Shown: positions 8,585 through 15,432 of the stretch, piece after piece
Layout: every line of letters begins with the position of its first letter
How positions within the stretch are numbered: position 1 is the stretch's first letter
DNA from: JAOUJD01 sp963841815
Lineage (GTDB): Bacteria; Pseudomonadota; Gammaproteobacteria; Burkholderiales; Burkholderiaceae_F
Direction of reading: 5' to 3'
NCBI GenBank assembly: GCA_963841815.1
Contig: CAWJEE010000007.1
Location: 62,001-126,000 of the forward strand
DNA: 64,000 nt
Notes under the pieces: generated by a model
What the model was told of the DNA's origin: nothing
Databases searched by the model: none
Seen by the model: the letters and a program-made list of their open reading frames with translations, nothing else
Program-made: the position numbers and the translations under genes

Positions 8585-8965
8585 ATGCTGCAGCAAGGTC
8601 TCGTGGTTTTCGCCAAGAACAAGAAGCGCGTCTCTGCCTTTTACCAGCAGGCGCTCGGCCTCGAAGTCGAGCAGTCAGACTCCTCGCACGACCTTCTTCG
8701 AGGTCATGGCTATGAGGTCGTCGTCCACACGATCCCGCGGAAGTACGCCGCAGGCATCACGATCACAAAGCCACCTCAGCCGCGAGAGGACACGCCTTTC
8801 AAGCCAACCTTCGTGGTCGGCAGTCTCGCGGCAGTTCGCCGTGCGGTCGAGGCCACGGGTGGCTACCTCAAGCCTGAATCAGGTGCCTGGCACTTCCGTG
8901 GGCACGTCGTTCTCGACGGCTGGGACCCGGAGGGAAACATCGTGCAGTTCAAGCAGGCTGAGTAG
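8585..8965 (+). CDS. Cassette gene: glyoxalase/VOC-fold protein
   Basis: 126 residues with one glyoxalase/bleomycin-resistance (VOC) domain: an opening strand LVVFAKNKKRVSAFYQQALG and a C-terminal GHVVLDGWDPEGNIVQF, the usual metal-site strand with its terminal acidic and polar residues. Such domains bind a metal and act as lyases, dioxygenases or drug-binding proteins; which applies here cannot be told. VOC proteins are frequent integron cassette products. Its downstream attC is truncated (9008-9045). Confidence 0.8.
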   Translation: MLQQGLVVFAKNKKRVSAFYQQALGLEVEQSDSSHDLLRGHGYEVVVHTIPRKYAAGITITKPPQPREDTPFKPTFVVGSLAAVRRAVEATGGYLKPESGAWHFRGHVVLDGWDPEGNIVQFKQAE

Positions 8966-9007
8966 TCTGCTTGCAGGTCAAGCCACCTGTGCAACTGCTC
9001 CGGTGCC

Positions 9008-9045
9008 GCCTAACCCCTCGCTCAAGCGGAGCATCAACGGCAGGC
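9008..9045 (+). repeat. Truncated attC (5' half only)
   Basis: GCCTAAC followed by CTCGCTCAAGCGGAGCATCA and the next few bases matches the 5' half of attC 1 almost base for base. The match then stops, with no inverted 3' half or GTTRRRY core before the next attC. The right half of this site has been deleted, fusing the VOC cassette to its neighbour. Confidence 0.8.
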
Positions 9046-9051
9046 TTTCGC

Positions 9052-9279
9052 ATGCGATCCATTGGAGTCGCGCCTGCATTCCCCATTCCCGTCCCTCTTC
9101 GATTCGAGCGAGACGTCCGTGTAGCGGCACCTTGCCTACCACGCGAACGCTGTGCTGTAGTGGTACACGAGCATCCTCCGACCGCCTGGACGGGCATCAC
9201 GCTATCCGCGAGGATTCTCGCCCCGGATCGAATTGAAGAGGAAGTGGAAGGGCTGTTGCTCAAGGAGTCGGATCGTTAG
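9052..9279 (+). CDS. Hypothetical ORF in a decayed cassette
   Basis: 75 codons from ATG 9052, directly after the truncated attC, to a stop 33 bases before the next attC. I do not recognise it. The C-terminal part (RIEEEVEGLLLKESDR) looks like a helical protein end. The N-terminal part is Pro/Arg-rich and may be read-through of deleted DNA. It may be the 3' remnant of a cassette gene whose start was lost with the attC half. Low confidence that it is expressed. Confidence 0.35.
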   Translation: MRSIGVAPAFPIPVPLRFERDVRVAAPCLPRERCAVVVHEHPPTAWTGITLSARILAPDRIEEEVEGLLLKESDR

Positions 9280-9311
9280 ATAGGCTCACGCAGTTCGTGT
9301 GCGGGCCGGAC

Positions 9312-9435
9312 GCCTAACCCCTCGATCGAGGCGAGGCCCAACGGCGAGCCACCAGGCTCGCCAGGCAGCCTTGGCTATCATCTATGTCGGGCCTGGTGGC
9401 TCGCCGTCGGCCCCGCCTCACCTCGAACGTTAGGC
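9312..9435 (+). repeat. attC recombination site 4 (last of the array)
   Basis: GCCTAAC at the left and GTTAGGC at the right (9429-9435) enclose 124 bases with a nearly perfect inverted repeat (GGCGAGCCACCAGGC...GCCTGGTGGCTCGCC). It is the best preserved attC here. No further attC follows before imuA. Confidence 0.9.
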
Positions 9436-9577
9436 CTCACAGGGAACCCGGCGTTCACGGTAGCGGCCTCTACGGATTCGTGGCATTTCCCTCGCTCGGG
9501 CCGACCCGCCAAGACAGGCGCGTCGGCAAGGACAGAAGTCGAGGCGCTGCGGCTCGGTCATTCTTCATGGCGACGCG

Positions 9578-9856
9578 ATGTCCAAGGCCCCCATCGTTTC
9601 CGCAGTCGTCGCCGCGACCGTGACCGCCGCGGCCTTCCTGCTCAACCCGTCGCCGGAGCGGCATCGCGCGCGCATCAAGGAATCGATCGCCGAGCGCAGC
9701 CCGCTGGCAGGCGCCCTGGGCATGGGTGCGCTCACGGCGTTCGCGTCCACCTATCACTCGCTGGGCGTGGCTTCGTACACCACCGTCAACGAGCGCGTTG
9801 CTTCCGTGGGCGCGCTCGGCATGGTCTTCGTCCCGCAGCCGTCGACGGACAAGTGA
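9578..9856 (+). CDS. Small hypothetical protein, probable N-terminal membrane anchor
   Basis: 92 residues. Residues 5-22 form a hydrophobic segment (VSAVVAATVTAAAFLL) suited to a signal anchor, followed by NPSPERHRARIKESIAER and a small-residue C-terminus. I do not recognise a characterised family. It lies after the last attC and opposes imuA. It could be a final cassette that lost its attC, or a gene carried by the DNA flanking the integron. No clear ribosome site. The 142 bases before it (9436-9577) show no other feature. Confidence 0.5.
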   Translation: MSKAPIVSAVVAATVTAAAFLLNPSPERHRARIKESIAERSPLAGALGMGALTAFASTYHSLGVASYTTVNERVASVGALGMVFVPQPSTDK

Positions 9857-9885
9857 GTCTGACTCGCTGGCAGGCTGACCTGCCA

Positions 9886-10677
9886 TCAGTGATCCAGCAG
9901 CGCCTGCAGCGAACGGGCCGCGAGCAGCGACGTCTTCGAGGCCGGCTGCACGTTCGGCGTGACGGGCTCCGTCGCGACCTGCGCGGTGGCCCAGTGCGCG
10001 GGGTGCAGCGTCAGCACGACCGGCTCCAGCAGCGGGCGTCCGCGGCGCTTCAGCACGGTGGTTTCGAGCGCGCGGCCGTCGCTCGCCAGTTGCAGGCGCA
10101 GCGCGGCGGGTGAGGGCGCCGACGCATGGCGCGTGGAACGCAGCACGAACGCGAGCGCCGAGTGCCGCTGCGCGAGCAGGTGCAGGCGGCGCAGCGCCTT
10201 GAAGTCGCTGTCGGCCGTGCCGGCGGGCGGCAGCCAGCCGATCACGGCGCCGAGGTGCTGCGCGCGCAGCGCCTGCTCGATGGCCCACAGGCCTTCGCGG
10301 GGTGTCGCGGGCTGCACGAAGATGGTCCGCAGCAGGTCGACGCCCGCGGCGGCGAGCGCCGGCGCGTAGGGCTGCGCCCGGGCCTCGACGCCGCGCGTGC
10401 CGTCGGGCGGCAGCACCCAGACGGTCGAACGCTTCACCTCGCCGAGTTGCGCGAGCGCGGGGGCGAGCAGCGACAGTTCGCCGATGCCGGCGTCGTCGAG
10501 CAGCAGTTCGGTCAGTTGTCCCTGGGGCCAGCCGCCGCCGGGCAGTTCGCGGTCGAGTTCGGCGAAGCCGCTCGCCAGGACCGGGCCGGCGATTTCATCG
10601 GCCGGACGCTCGTCGGCGCGCCAGATCGGAGCGCCGCCGGAGGAAAAAAGTGAAAGCAGGGCCGTGGCCGCACGCAT
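9886..10677 (-). CDS. imuA: ImuA, RecA/SulA-like mutasome accessory protein
   Basis: 263 residues. LASGFAELDRELPGGGWPQG is the characteristic opening of the ImuA family. The P-loop position reads GGGWPQGQLTELLL and lacks the GKT of an active Walker A. LLRTIFVQPATPREGLWAIE is a family block. ImuA is required with ImuB and DnaE2 for SOS mutagenesis. ATG at 10675-10677 follows a strong GAGGAGG ribosome site. lexA ends 47 bases upstream, so lexA-imuA form an operon. imuB, normally next, is about 3 kb away across the integron. Confidence 0.9.
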   Translation of the reverse strand: MRAATALLSLFSSGGAPIWRADERPADEIAGPVLASGFAELDRELPGGGWPQGQLTELLLDDAGIGELSLLAPALAQLGEVKRSTVWVLPPDGTRGVEARAQPYAPALAAAGVDLLRTIFVQPATPREGLWAIEQALRAQHLGAVIGWLPPAGTADSDFKALRRLHLLAQRHSALAFVLRSTRHASAPSPAALRLQLASDGRALETTVLKRRGRPLLEPVVLTLHPAHWATAQVATEPVTPNVQPASKTSLLAARSLQALLDH

Positions 10678-10724
10678 GTGCGTCCTCCTCGAACGAAAAG
10701 TTGGGTTGTTGTTAGCTCAGGACG

Positions 10725-11375
10725 TCAGATCGAAGGCCGGATCACTCCGACGGCAATGCCCTCGATGGCGAACGGATCGCGCTTCAGGTCGACGATGATC
10801 GGCGCGAAGTCCGGGTTCTCGGCGATCAGTTCGGCGCGCGCGCCCTTCATCTTCAGGCGCTTCACGGTGACGTCGTCGCCGAGGCGCGCCACGACGATCT
10901 GCCCCGACTGCGCCTGCGCCTGCTTGTGCACGGCGAGCCAGTCGCCTTCGAGGATGCCGGCGTCGCGCATGCTGAGGCCGCGCACCTCGAGCAGGTAGTC
11001 GGCGCGCGGCCTGAACATGCCGGGATCGACTGCCGGCGTGGCGAGCACGTTTTCCTGCGCGAGCAGCGGGCTGCCGGCCGCCACCTTGCCGATCAGCGGC
11101 AGCGTCAGTTGCTGCGCGGCGGCCATCAGTTCGCGCACGCTGTCCTTCAGGCGGATGCCGCGCGAGGTGCCGGAAACGAGTTCGATCAGCCCCTTCTTCT
11201 GCAGCGCCTGCAGGTGCTGCTCGGCGGCGTTCAGCGAGCGGAATCCGAAGGCGCGCGCGATCTCGTCGCGCGTGGGCGGCGCACCGCTCTCGGTGAGCGC
11301 GTTGCGGATGAACTCCAGGATCTCCGACTGGCGCGGCGTGAGCAGGGCGTGGGGGATGATGGATGGTGCTGCCAT
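10725..11375 (-). CDS. lexA: SOS repressor LexA
   Basis: 216 residues from ATG 11373-11375. The winged-helix domain has recognition helix FRSLNAAEQHLQAL, nearly the E. coli sequence, so it should bind CTGT-N8-ACAG. The self-cleavage site is Ala100-Gly101 (GKVAAGSPL). The protease dyad is Ser135 (GLSMRDAG) and Lys172 (TVKRL). RecA-stimulated cleavage derepresses the SOS genes. A LexA box sits 29-44 bases before the start, implying autoregulation together with imuA. A longer frame from 11495 would run through that box and is unlikely. Confidence 0.95.
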   Translation of the reverse strand: MAAPSIIPHALLTPRQSEILEFIRNALTESGAPPTRDEIARAFGFRSLNAAEQHLQALQKKGLIELVSGTSRGIRLKDSVRELMAAAQQLTLPLIGKVAAGSPLLAQENVLATPAVDPGMFRPRADYLLEVRGLSMRDAGILEGDWLAVHKQAQAQSGQIVVARLGDDVTVKRLKMKGARAELIAENPDFAPIIVDLKRDPFAIEGIAVGVIRPSI

Positions 11376-11403
11376 GTCGAGCCTCTCTGCGGGAGCGTCG
11401 TTA

Positions 11404-11419
11404 CTGTAAATGTATACAG
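11404..11419 (-). promoter_or_regulatory. LexA box upstream of lexA-imuA
   Basis: CTGTAAATGTATACAG fits CTGT-N8-ACAG, with flanks extending to TACTG...CAGTA. It lies just upstream of lexA on the minus strand. Confidence 0.88.
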
Positions 11420-11579
11420 TACTGGATGGAAATGCAATAGGGGCGGCGACCTTTGTTCCCGGTCCCGCCGGCCTCCCCGCGCGGGGCGCCTGCATCTCGA
11501 CAATTTCCAGGCGCTGGAGTACGAAACCGGAATTCCGCCGAAGCAGTTTCCCGGCGCATCAATCCAAAGGAGGCGTCCT

Positions 11580-11969
11580 GTGACGATCCGCATCGTGCGT
11601 CTCGGGACTCCGAGGGCGAAGGACGAAGGCCTGCGCATCGGCACCGTGCGGCGCCCGCCGCGCGGCGTGCCGAAGACCGAGTTCGCGACACGGGACTGGT
11701 ACGACGTCTGGTTCCCGAATCTCGCGCCCAGCGGCGAGACGATGAAGCTCGGGCAGCAGGCCGCGACGCCGGCGCAATGGGCTGCGTTCCGCAGGAAGTA
11801 CCGCGCGGAGATGAGCGCGCCCGAAGCGAGTCACGCTGTCGAACTGCTCGCCAGGCTCTCCCACCAGACCAGCTTCTCGGTCGGTTGCTACTGCGAAGAC
11901 GAGTCGCATTGCCATCGCTCGGTGCTGCGGGAACTGCTGATGGAAAAGGGCGCGCGCATCGACGTCTGA
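11580..11969 (+). CDS. DUF488 family protein
   Basis: 129 residues from GTG 11580, preceded by a strong AAAGGAGG at 11566-11573. The family signature is clear: RDWYDVWFPNLAPS, then the His/Cys-rich end SVGCYCEDESHCHRSVL. DUF488 proteins are small, of unknown biochemical role, with conserved Cys and His suggesting metal or nucleic-acid contact. Transcribed divergently from lexA, across about 200 bases holding the LexA box. Confidence 0.8.
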   Translation: MTIRIVRLGTPRAKDEGLRIGTVRRPPRGVPKTEFATRDWYDVWFPNLAPSGETMKLGQQAATPAQWAAFRRKYRAEMSAPEASHAVELLARLSHQTSFSVGCYCEDESHCHRSVLRELLMEKGARIDV

Positions 11970-12270
11970 GCGAGGCGACGGCGGAGCGATGGTTCCTGCT
12001 CGACGATGCGCGGCTTTTCGTGTTGTACGGGGGAATCGCTGTGATAGACTACTCGGCCATAAGAAGACGTCGGCGTGTGTTGTTGAGTCGTCGCCACCGC
12101 CGTCATGCATCGCCGGAAGCCGCCGCCCTCCGCGGATCTCGGATTCCGTAGCTCAGTTTCCCGGACAAGCGTTACATCACTGCCGACCTAGCAGGCCCGC
12201 TGCGCCATTCGCGCGGCTATCCGCCATGTCGGCGTGTCGAACGCCACCGGATCACTCCTCACTGGAGACG
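11970..12270 (+). promoter_or_regulatory. Intergenic region with likely scpB promoter
   Basis: About 300 bases without a gene. At 12023-12050 there is TTGTAC, a 16-base spacer, and an extended -10 (TGATAGACT), a plausible sigma-70 promoter reading toward scpB, which would leave a ~210-base leader. I see no tRNA or riboswitch; a GTAGCTCAG at ~12148 has no cloverleaf around it. Confidence 0.4.
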
Positions 12271-13017
12271 ATGAATACTCAAGAGGCGAAGGTCGTCCTC
12301 GAGGCGGCCCTGCTGACATCCGAGCAGCCATTGTCGGTGGCCGAGCTGCGCCGGCTGTTCGATGACGAACTCAACGCCGACACGGTGCGGGTGCTGCTCG
12401 ACGAGCTGCGCACCGACTGGAACGGCCGCGGCGTCGAACTGGCGGCCATTGCCACCGGCTGGCGCTTCCAGAGCGCGCCGTCGATGCGCCCGTACCTCGA
12501 GCGCCTCAACCCGGAGCGTCCGCCGAAGTATTCCCGCGCGGTGCTCGAGACGCTGGCGATCATCGCCTATCGCCAGCCGGTGACGCGCGGCGACATCGAG
12601 GAGATCCGCGGCGTCACGGTCTCGACCAACGTGATCAAGACGCTCGAGGACCGTGGCTGGGTCGAAGTGATCGGCCACCGCGAATCGCCCGGCCGTCCTG
12701 CGCTCTTCGCGACGACGAAGGAATTCCTCGACGACCTCGGCCTGCGTTCGCTCGAAGAGCTGCCTGCGCTGGAGTCGGGCGGGCAGGTGCCTGCCGAGTT
12801 CGAACTTCAGTTTGCCCAGGCTGCGCGCGCGGCGGGCGAAGGCGCTCCCGAAGCAGCGTCCGAAACGGCAACTGAACACGAAACGACCGAATCCGCACCT
12901 GCTGTCATCGAGACCGTCGGCGCGACCATCGAGGCGGCGGACGCCAAGCCTTCCACCGACCCTGCTGCAACCACGCCTCTCTCCTCGGCCCCCAACTCTG
13001 CCCAACCCTCGCCGTGA
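12271..13017 (+). CDS. scpB: Chromosome condensation/segregation protein ScpB
   Basis: 248 residues from ATG 12271 (GGAG upstream). It is the kleisin-associated winged-helix subunit of the SMC-ScpAB condensin. Two winged helices occupy ~1-165 (LLTSEQPLSVAELRRLF; ETLAIIAYRQPVTRGDIEEI; GVTVSTNVIKTLEDRGWVEV). The last ~70 residues are an Ala/Thr/Glu-rich disordered tail. scpA is not adjacent, so it must lie elsewhere. The stop overlaps the rluB start (GTGA). Confidence 0.92.
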   Translation: MNTQEAKVVLEAALLTSEQPLSVAELRRLFDDELNADTVRVLLDELRTDWNGRGVELAAIATGWRFQSAPSMRPYLERLNPERPPKYSRAVLETLAIIAYRQPVTRGDIEEIRGVTVSTNVIKTLEDRGWVEVIGHRESPGRPALFATTKEFLDDLGLRSLEELPALESGGQVPAEFELQFAQAARAAGEGAPEAASETATEHETTESAPAVIETVGATIEAADAKPSTDPAATTPLSSAPNSAQPSP

Positions 13018-14582
13018 CCATCGACACCATCGTCCCTGAAGAAGAATCGCCCGACCCCGCACGCCCGCTGCCACGGGCAGCCGAGGGCGACGCGCCTGCC
13101 GCCCAGGAGGCCGACGGGAACAGCGACGCCGGCAACGAATCCGCCGATGGCGGTGAGTCCCGCGAAGGCGAGGACAAGCCACGAGCCCGAGGCCCTCACG
13201 GTCGCCGGCGCCGCGGCCGCGGCGGGCGCGGCGCCGCCGCTGGCGAGCGCACTGCCGGCGCGACGAATGAGGAGGGGCAGGGCGCAGATGCGTCCGCTCC
13301 GGCGCTGCAGGTGTCGGCGGACGGCGAAGAGATCGAACCGGCTTCGATGGCCGACGCGGCGCTGTCCCGCGACCTGCTCGAGCGCGGCCGCAAGGCCGCC
13401 AAGCAGGCGGAGCTGGCGCAGTCCGAGAAGCTGCACAAGGTGCTCGCCGACGCCGGCATCGGCTCGCGCCGCGACATGGAAGAGCTGATCATCGCCGGCC
13501 GCGTCTCGGTCAACGGCGAGCCGGCGCACATCGGACAGCGCGTGCTCGCGACCGACCAGGTCCGCGTCAACGGCAAGCCGCTGACGCGCAAGGCGCCCGG
13601 CCGTCCGCCGCGCGTGCTGCTGTATCACAAGCCGGCGGGCGAGATCGTCACGCAGGACGATCCGGAACGGCGCCAGACGGTGTTCGAGAAGCTGCCGAAG
13701 GTGTCCGGCGGCCGCTGGGTCGCGGTGGGTCGCCTCGACATCAACACCGAGGGCCTGCTGATCTTCACGACCTCCGGCGAACTCGCGAACCGGCTGATGC
13801 ATCCGCGCTACGAAGTCGAGCGCGAGTACGCCGTCCGCATTCTCGGCGAGTTCACCGAAGACCAGCGCCAGCAACTGCTGGAAGGCATCCAGCTCGAAGA
13901 CGGCCCGGCGAAGTTCTCGAAGATCGAGGATGCCGGGGGCGAGGGCGCGAACCACTGGGTGCGCGTCGTCATCAGCGAAGGGCGCAACCGCGAGGTTCGG
14001 CGCATCTTCGAAGCCGTCGGCATCACCGTCAGCCGCCTGATCCGCATCCGCTTCGGCGCCATCCAGTTGCCGCGCAGCGTTGCGCGCGGTCGCTACTACG
14101 AGCTGGCGCCCGAGTGGGTGCAGGCGTGGATCCACGACCTTGGCATCGGCATCGAAGAAGTCCGCCAGCGCGGCAGCGGCCAGCCGAACCAGGGCAAGGG
14201 TGGCCGCGGCAAGGGTTCGGGCAAAGGTGGGCAGGGCCGACCGCACGGGCAGGGACAGGGACAAGGGCAGGGACGGGGCCGTGGGCCGGGGCAGGGTTAT
14301 GGCCAGGGCCAGGGCCAGGGCCAACCGCGCGGACCGATGGGTAGCGGGTATGCGCCGGGCACCGGGCCGATGAGTTCCGGCTCGGGCCAGGCCTTCAGTC
14401 AGGCCCAGGGGCAAGGGCAGGGCATGGGCCAACGCGGACGCGGGAAGCCACAAGGCAACCGGCCCTCGAAGCAGCCCGACCCGCTGACCAGCAGCGTCAA
14501 TTACATCGCGGCCGGCCATGGCCTTCCGAACAACGGCCGCCCGGCGCGCTTCAAGCGCGGCAAACCCAACCGCGGCTTCTAG
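13014..14582 (+). CDS. rluB: 23S rRNA pseudouridine synthase RluB
   Basis: 522 residues from GTG 13014, overlapping the scpB stop. An acidic/basic N-terminal extension (~1-135) precedes the S4 RNA-binding domain (LHKVLADAGIGSRRDMEELI) and the RsuA-family catalytic domain with Asp ~242 in GRLDINTEG. It converts U2605 (E. coli numbering) of 23S rRNA to pseudouridine. From ~385 onward the protein is a long Gly/Gln/Arg/Lys-rich tail of GQ-type repeats, much longer than in E. coli RluB and probably RNA-binding and disordered. Confidence 0.92.
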   Translation: MTIDTIVPEEESPDPARPLPRAAEGDAPAAQEADGNSDAGNESADGGESREGEDKPRARGPHGRRRRGRGGRGAAAGERTAGATNEEGQGADASAPALQVSADGEEIEPASMADAALSRDLLERGRKAAKQAELAQSEKLHKVLADAGIGSRRDMEELIIAGRVSVNGEPAHIGQRVLATDQVRVNGKPLTRKAPGRPPRVLLYHKPAGEIVTQDDPERRQTVFEKLPKVSGGRWVAVGRLDINTEGLLIFTTSGELANRLMHPRYEVEREYAVRILGEFTEDQRQQLLEGIQLEDGPAKFSKIEDAGGEGANHWVRVVISEGRNREVRRIFEAVGITVSRLIRIRFGAIQLPRSVARGRYYELAPEWVQAWIHDLGIGIEEVRQRGSGQPNQGKGGRGKGSGKGGQGRPHGQGQGQGQGRGRGPGQGYGQGQGQGQPRGPMGSGYAPGTGPMSSGSGQAFSQAQGQGQGMGQRGRGKPQGNRPSKQPDPLTSSVNYIAAGHGLPNNGRPARFKRGKPNRGF

Positions 14583-14601
14583 GCGCTTCCGACCAACTCG
14601 C

Positions 14602-14630
14602 TTGTTGGAGACCGGGTCCGCCCCTATAAT
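14602..14630 (+). promoter_or_regulatory. Sigma-70 promoter for rimP-nusA-infB
   Basis: TTGTTG (14602-14607), 17 bases, TATAAT (14625-14630): consensus -10 with ideal spacing. It is the best promoter in the window. The -10 lies inside the loop of the rluB terminator. Confidence 0.75.
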
Positions 14631-14656
14631 GGCGGATTACCGGGCGGGCCTTTTTT
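14615..14656 (+). terminator. Rho-independent terminator after rluB
   Basis: GGTCCGCCC (14615-14623) pairs with GGGCGGGCC (14642-14650), 9 bp with one U-G wobble, followed at once by TTTTTT. The 18-base loop contains the TATAAT of the next promoter. Confidence 0.7.
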
Positions 14657-14740
14657 GTCATTGTCGGCAAACAGGCACCGGGTGCGTGGTCAGGCGCGAG
14701 TGGTTCAGCGCAGACCCGCAAGCCTGTTGAAATTCAACGG

Positions 14741-14764
14741 ATGGGCTCTCGGGCCCATTTTTTA
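14741..14764 (+). terminator. Terminator-like attenuator in the rimP-nusA leader
   Basis: ATGGGC (14741-14746) and GCCCAT (14753-14758) form a stem followed by a T run. It lies between the promoter and rimP, so a ~125-base leader transcript would end here. nusA operons are known to autoregulate through leader terminators; this could do the same. Confidence 0.65.
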
Positions 14765-14805
14765 TTTCCGGCTTGCGCGAGCAGCCCTCGCCCATTGGAG
14801 TGGCG

Positions 14806-15432
14806 ATGGCAGGTATAGCGGCGGACTTGTACGGAACGATCGAGCGCACGGTCGAAGGGCTGGGCTATGAGCTCGTCGATGTCGAGCGCCTGGCCGCCGG
14901 GCTGTTGCGCGTGACGCTGGACTCGCCGCAGGGCGTGCGGCTGGAAGACTGCGAGAAGGTCAGCCGGCAGTTGAGCCACCTTTTCGCGGTCGAGGACGTG
15001 GACTACGACCGGCTCGAGGTGTCCTCGCCGGGGCTCGACCGGCCGCTGAAGCGGGCGCGGGACTTCGAGCGCTTCGTCGGTTCCGAAGTGCAGGTGCAAC
15101 TGGCCGAGGCAGTCCCGGCCGAGGGCGCCAGCGCGGGGCGCAAGCGCCTGCGTGGCAGGCTGCTGGAACTGTCCGGTGCGCCGGGGGCAGAGCGGGCGCG
15201 GGTCGAGCTGACGCCGGATGAACCGGCGCCGGCGCGACCGGGCAAGGGCGCCGGCAAGGCGAAGAAGGCAGGCAAGAAGGTAGAGCGGGTGGCGGCGGTC
15301 GTCGTCGAGTTCGCCGTGGCAGACGTTGTCAAGGCGAAGCTGGTGCCGGAACTCCACTTCCGGGGCACGGGCAGGGATGGCGCCGAAGTTGAGAAGCCGC
15401 GCGGGGCGAACACAGGGAGCAAGAAGCAATGA
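14806..15432 (+). CDS. rimP: Ribosome maturation factor RimP
   Basis: 208 residues from ATG 14806 (GGAG at -9). It assists 30S subunit assembly. GYELVDVERLAAGLLRVTLD and SHLFAVEDVDYDRLEVSSPG, followed by LDRPLKRARDFERFVG, are RimP hallmarks. Between ~125 and ~170 it carries an insert with PARPGKGAGKAKKAGKK, absent from short RimP proteins and probably a flexible basic loop. First gene of rimP-nusA-infB-rbfA-truB-typA; its stop overlaps the nusA ATG. Confidence 0.93.
   Translation: MAGIAADLYGTIERTVEGLGYELVDVERLAAGLLRVTLDSPQGVRLEDCEKVSRQLSHLFAVEDVDYDRLEVSSPGLDRPLKRARDFERFVGSEVQVQLAEAVPAEGASAGRKRLRGRLLELSGAPGAERARVELTPDEPAPARPGKGAGKAKKAGKKVERVAAVVVEFAVADVVKAKLVPELHFRGTGRDGAEVEKPRGANTGSKKQ

Noticed and set aside
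12140..12215. tRNA-like GTAGCTCAG motif
   Set aside because: No acceptor stem, anticodon arm or T-loop (GTTCRA) can be placed around it.
14200..14440. CRISPR-like short repeats
   Set aside because: They are coding Gly/Gln repeats in the rluB tail, without uniform spacers. No CRISPR array is seen in the window.
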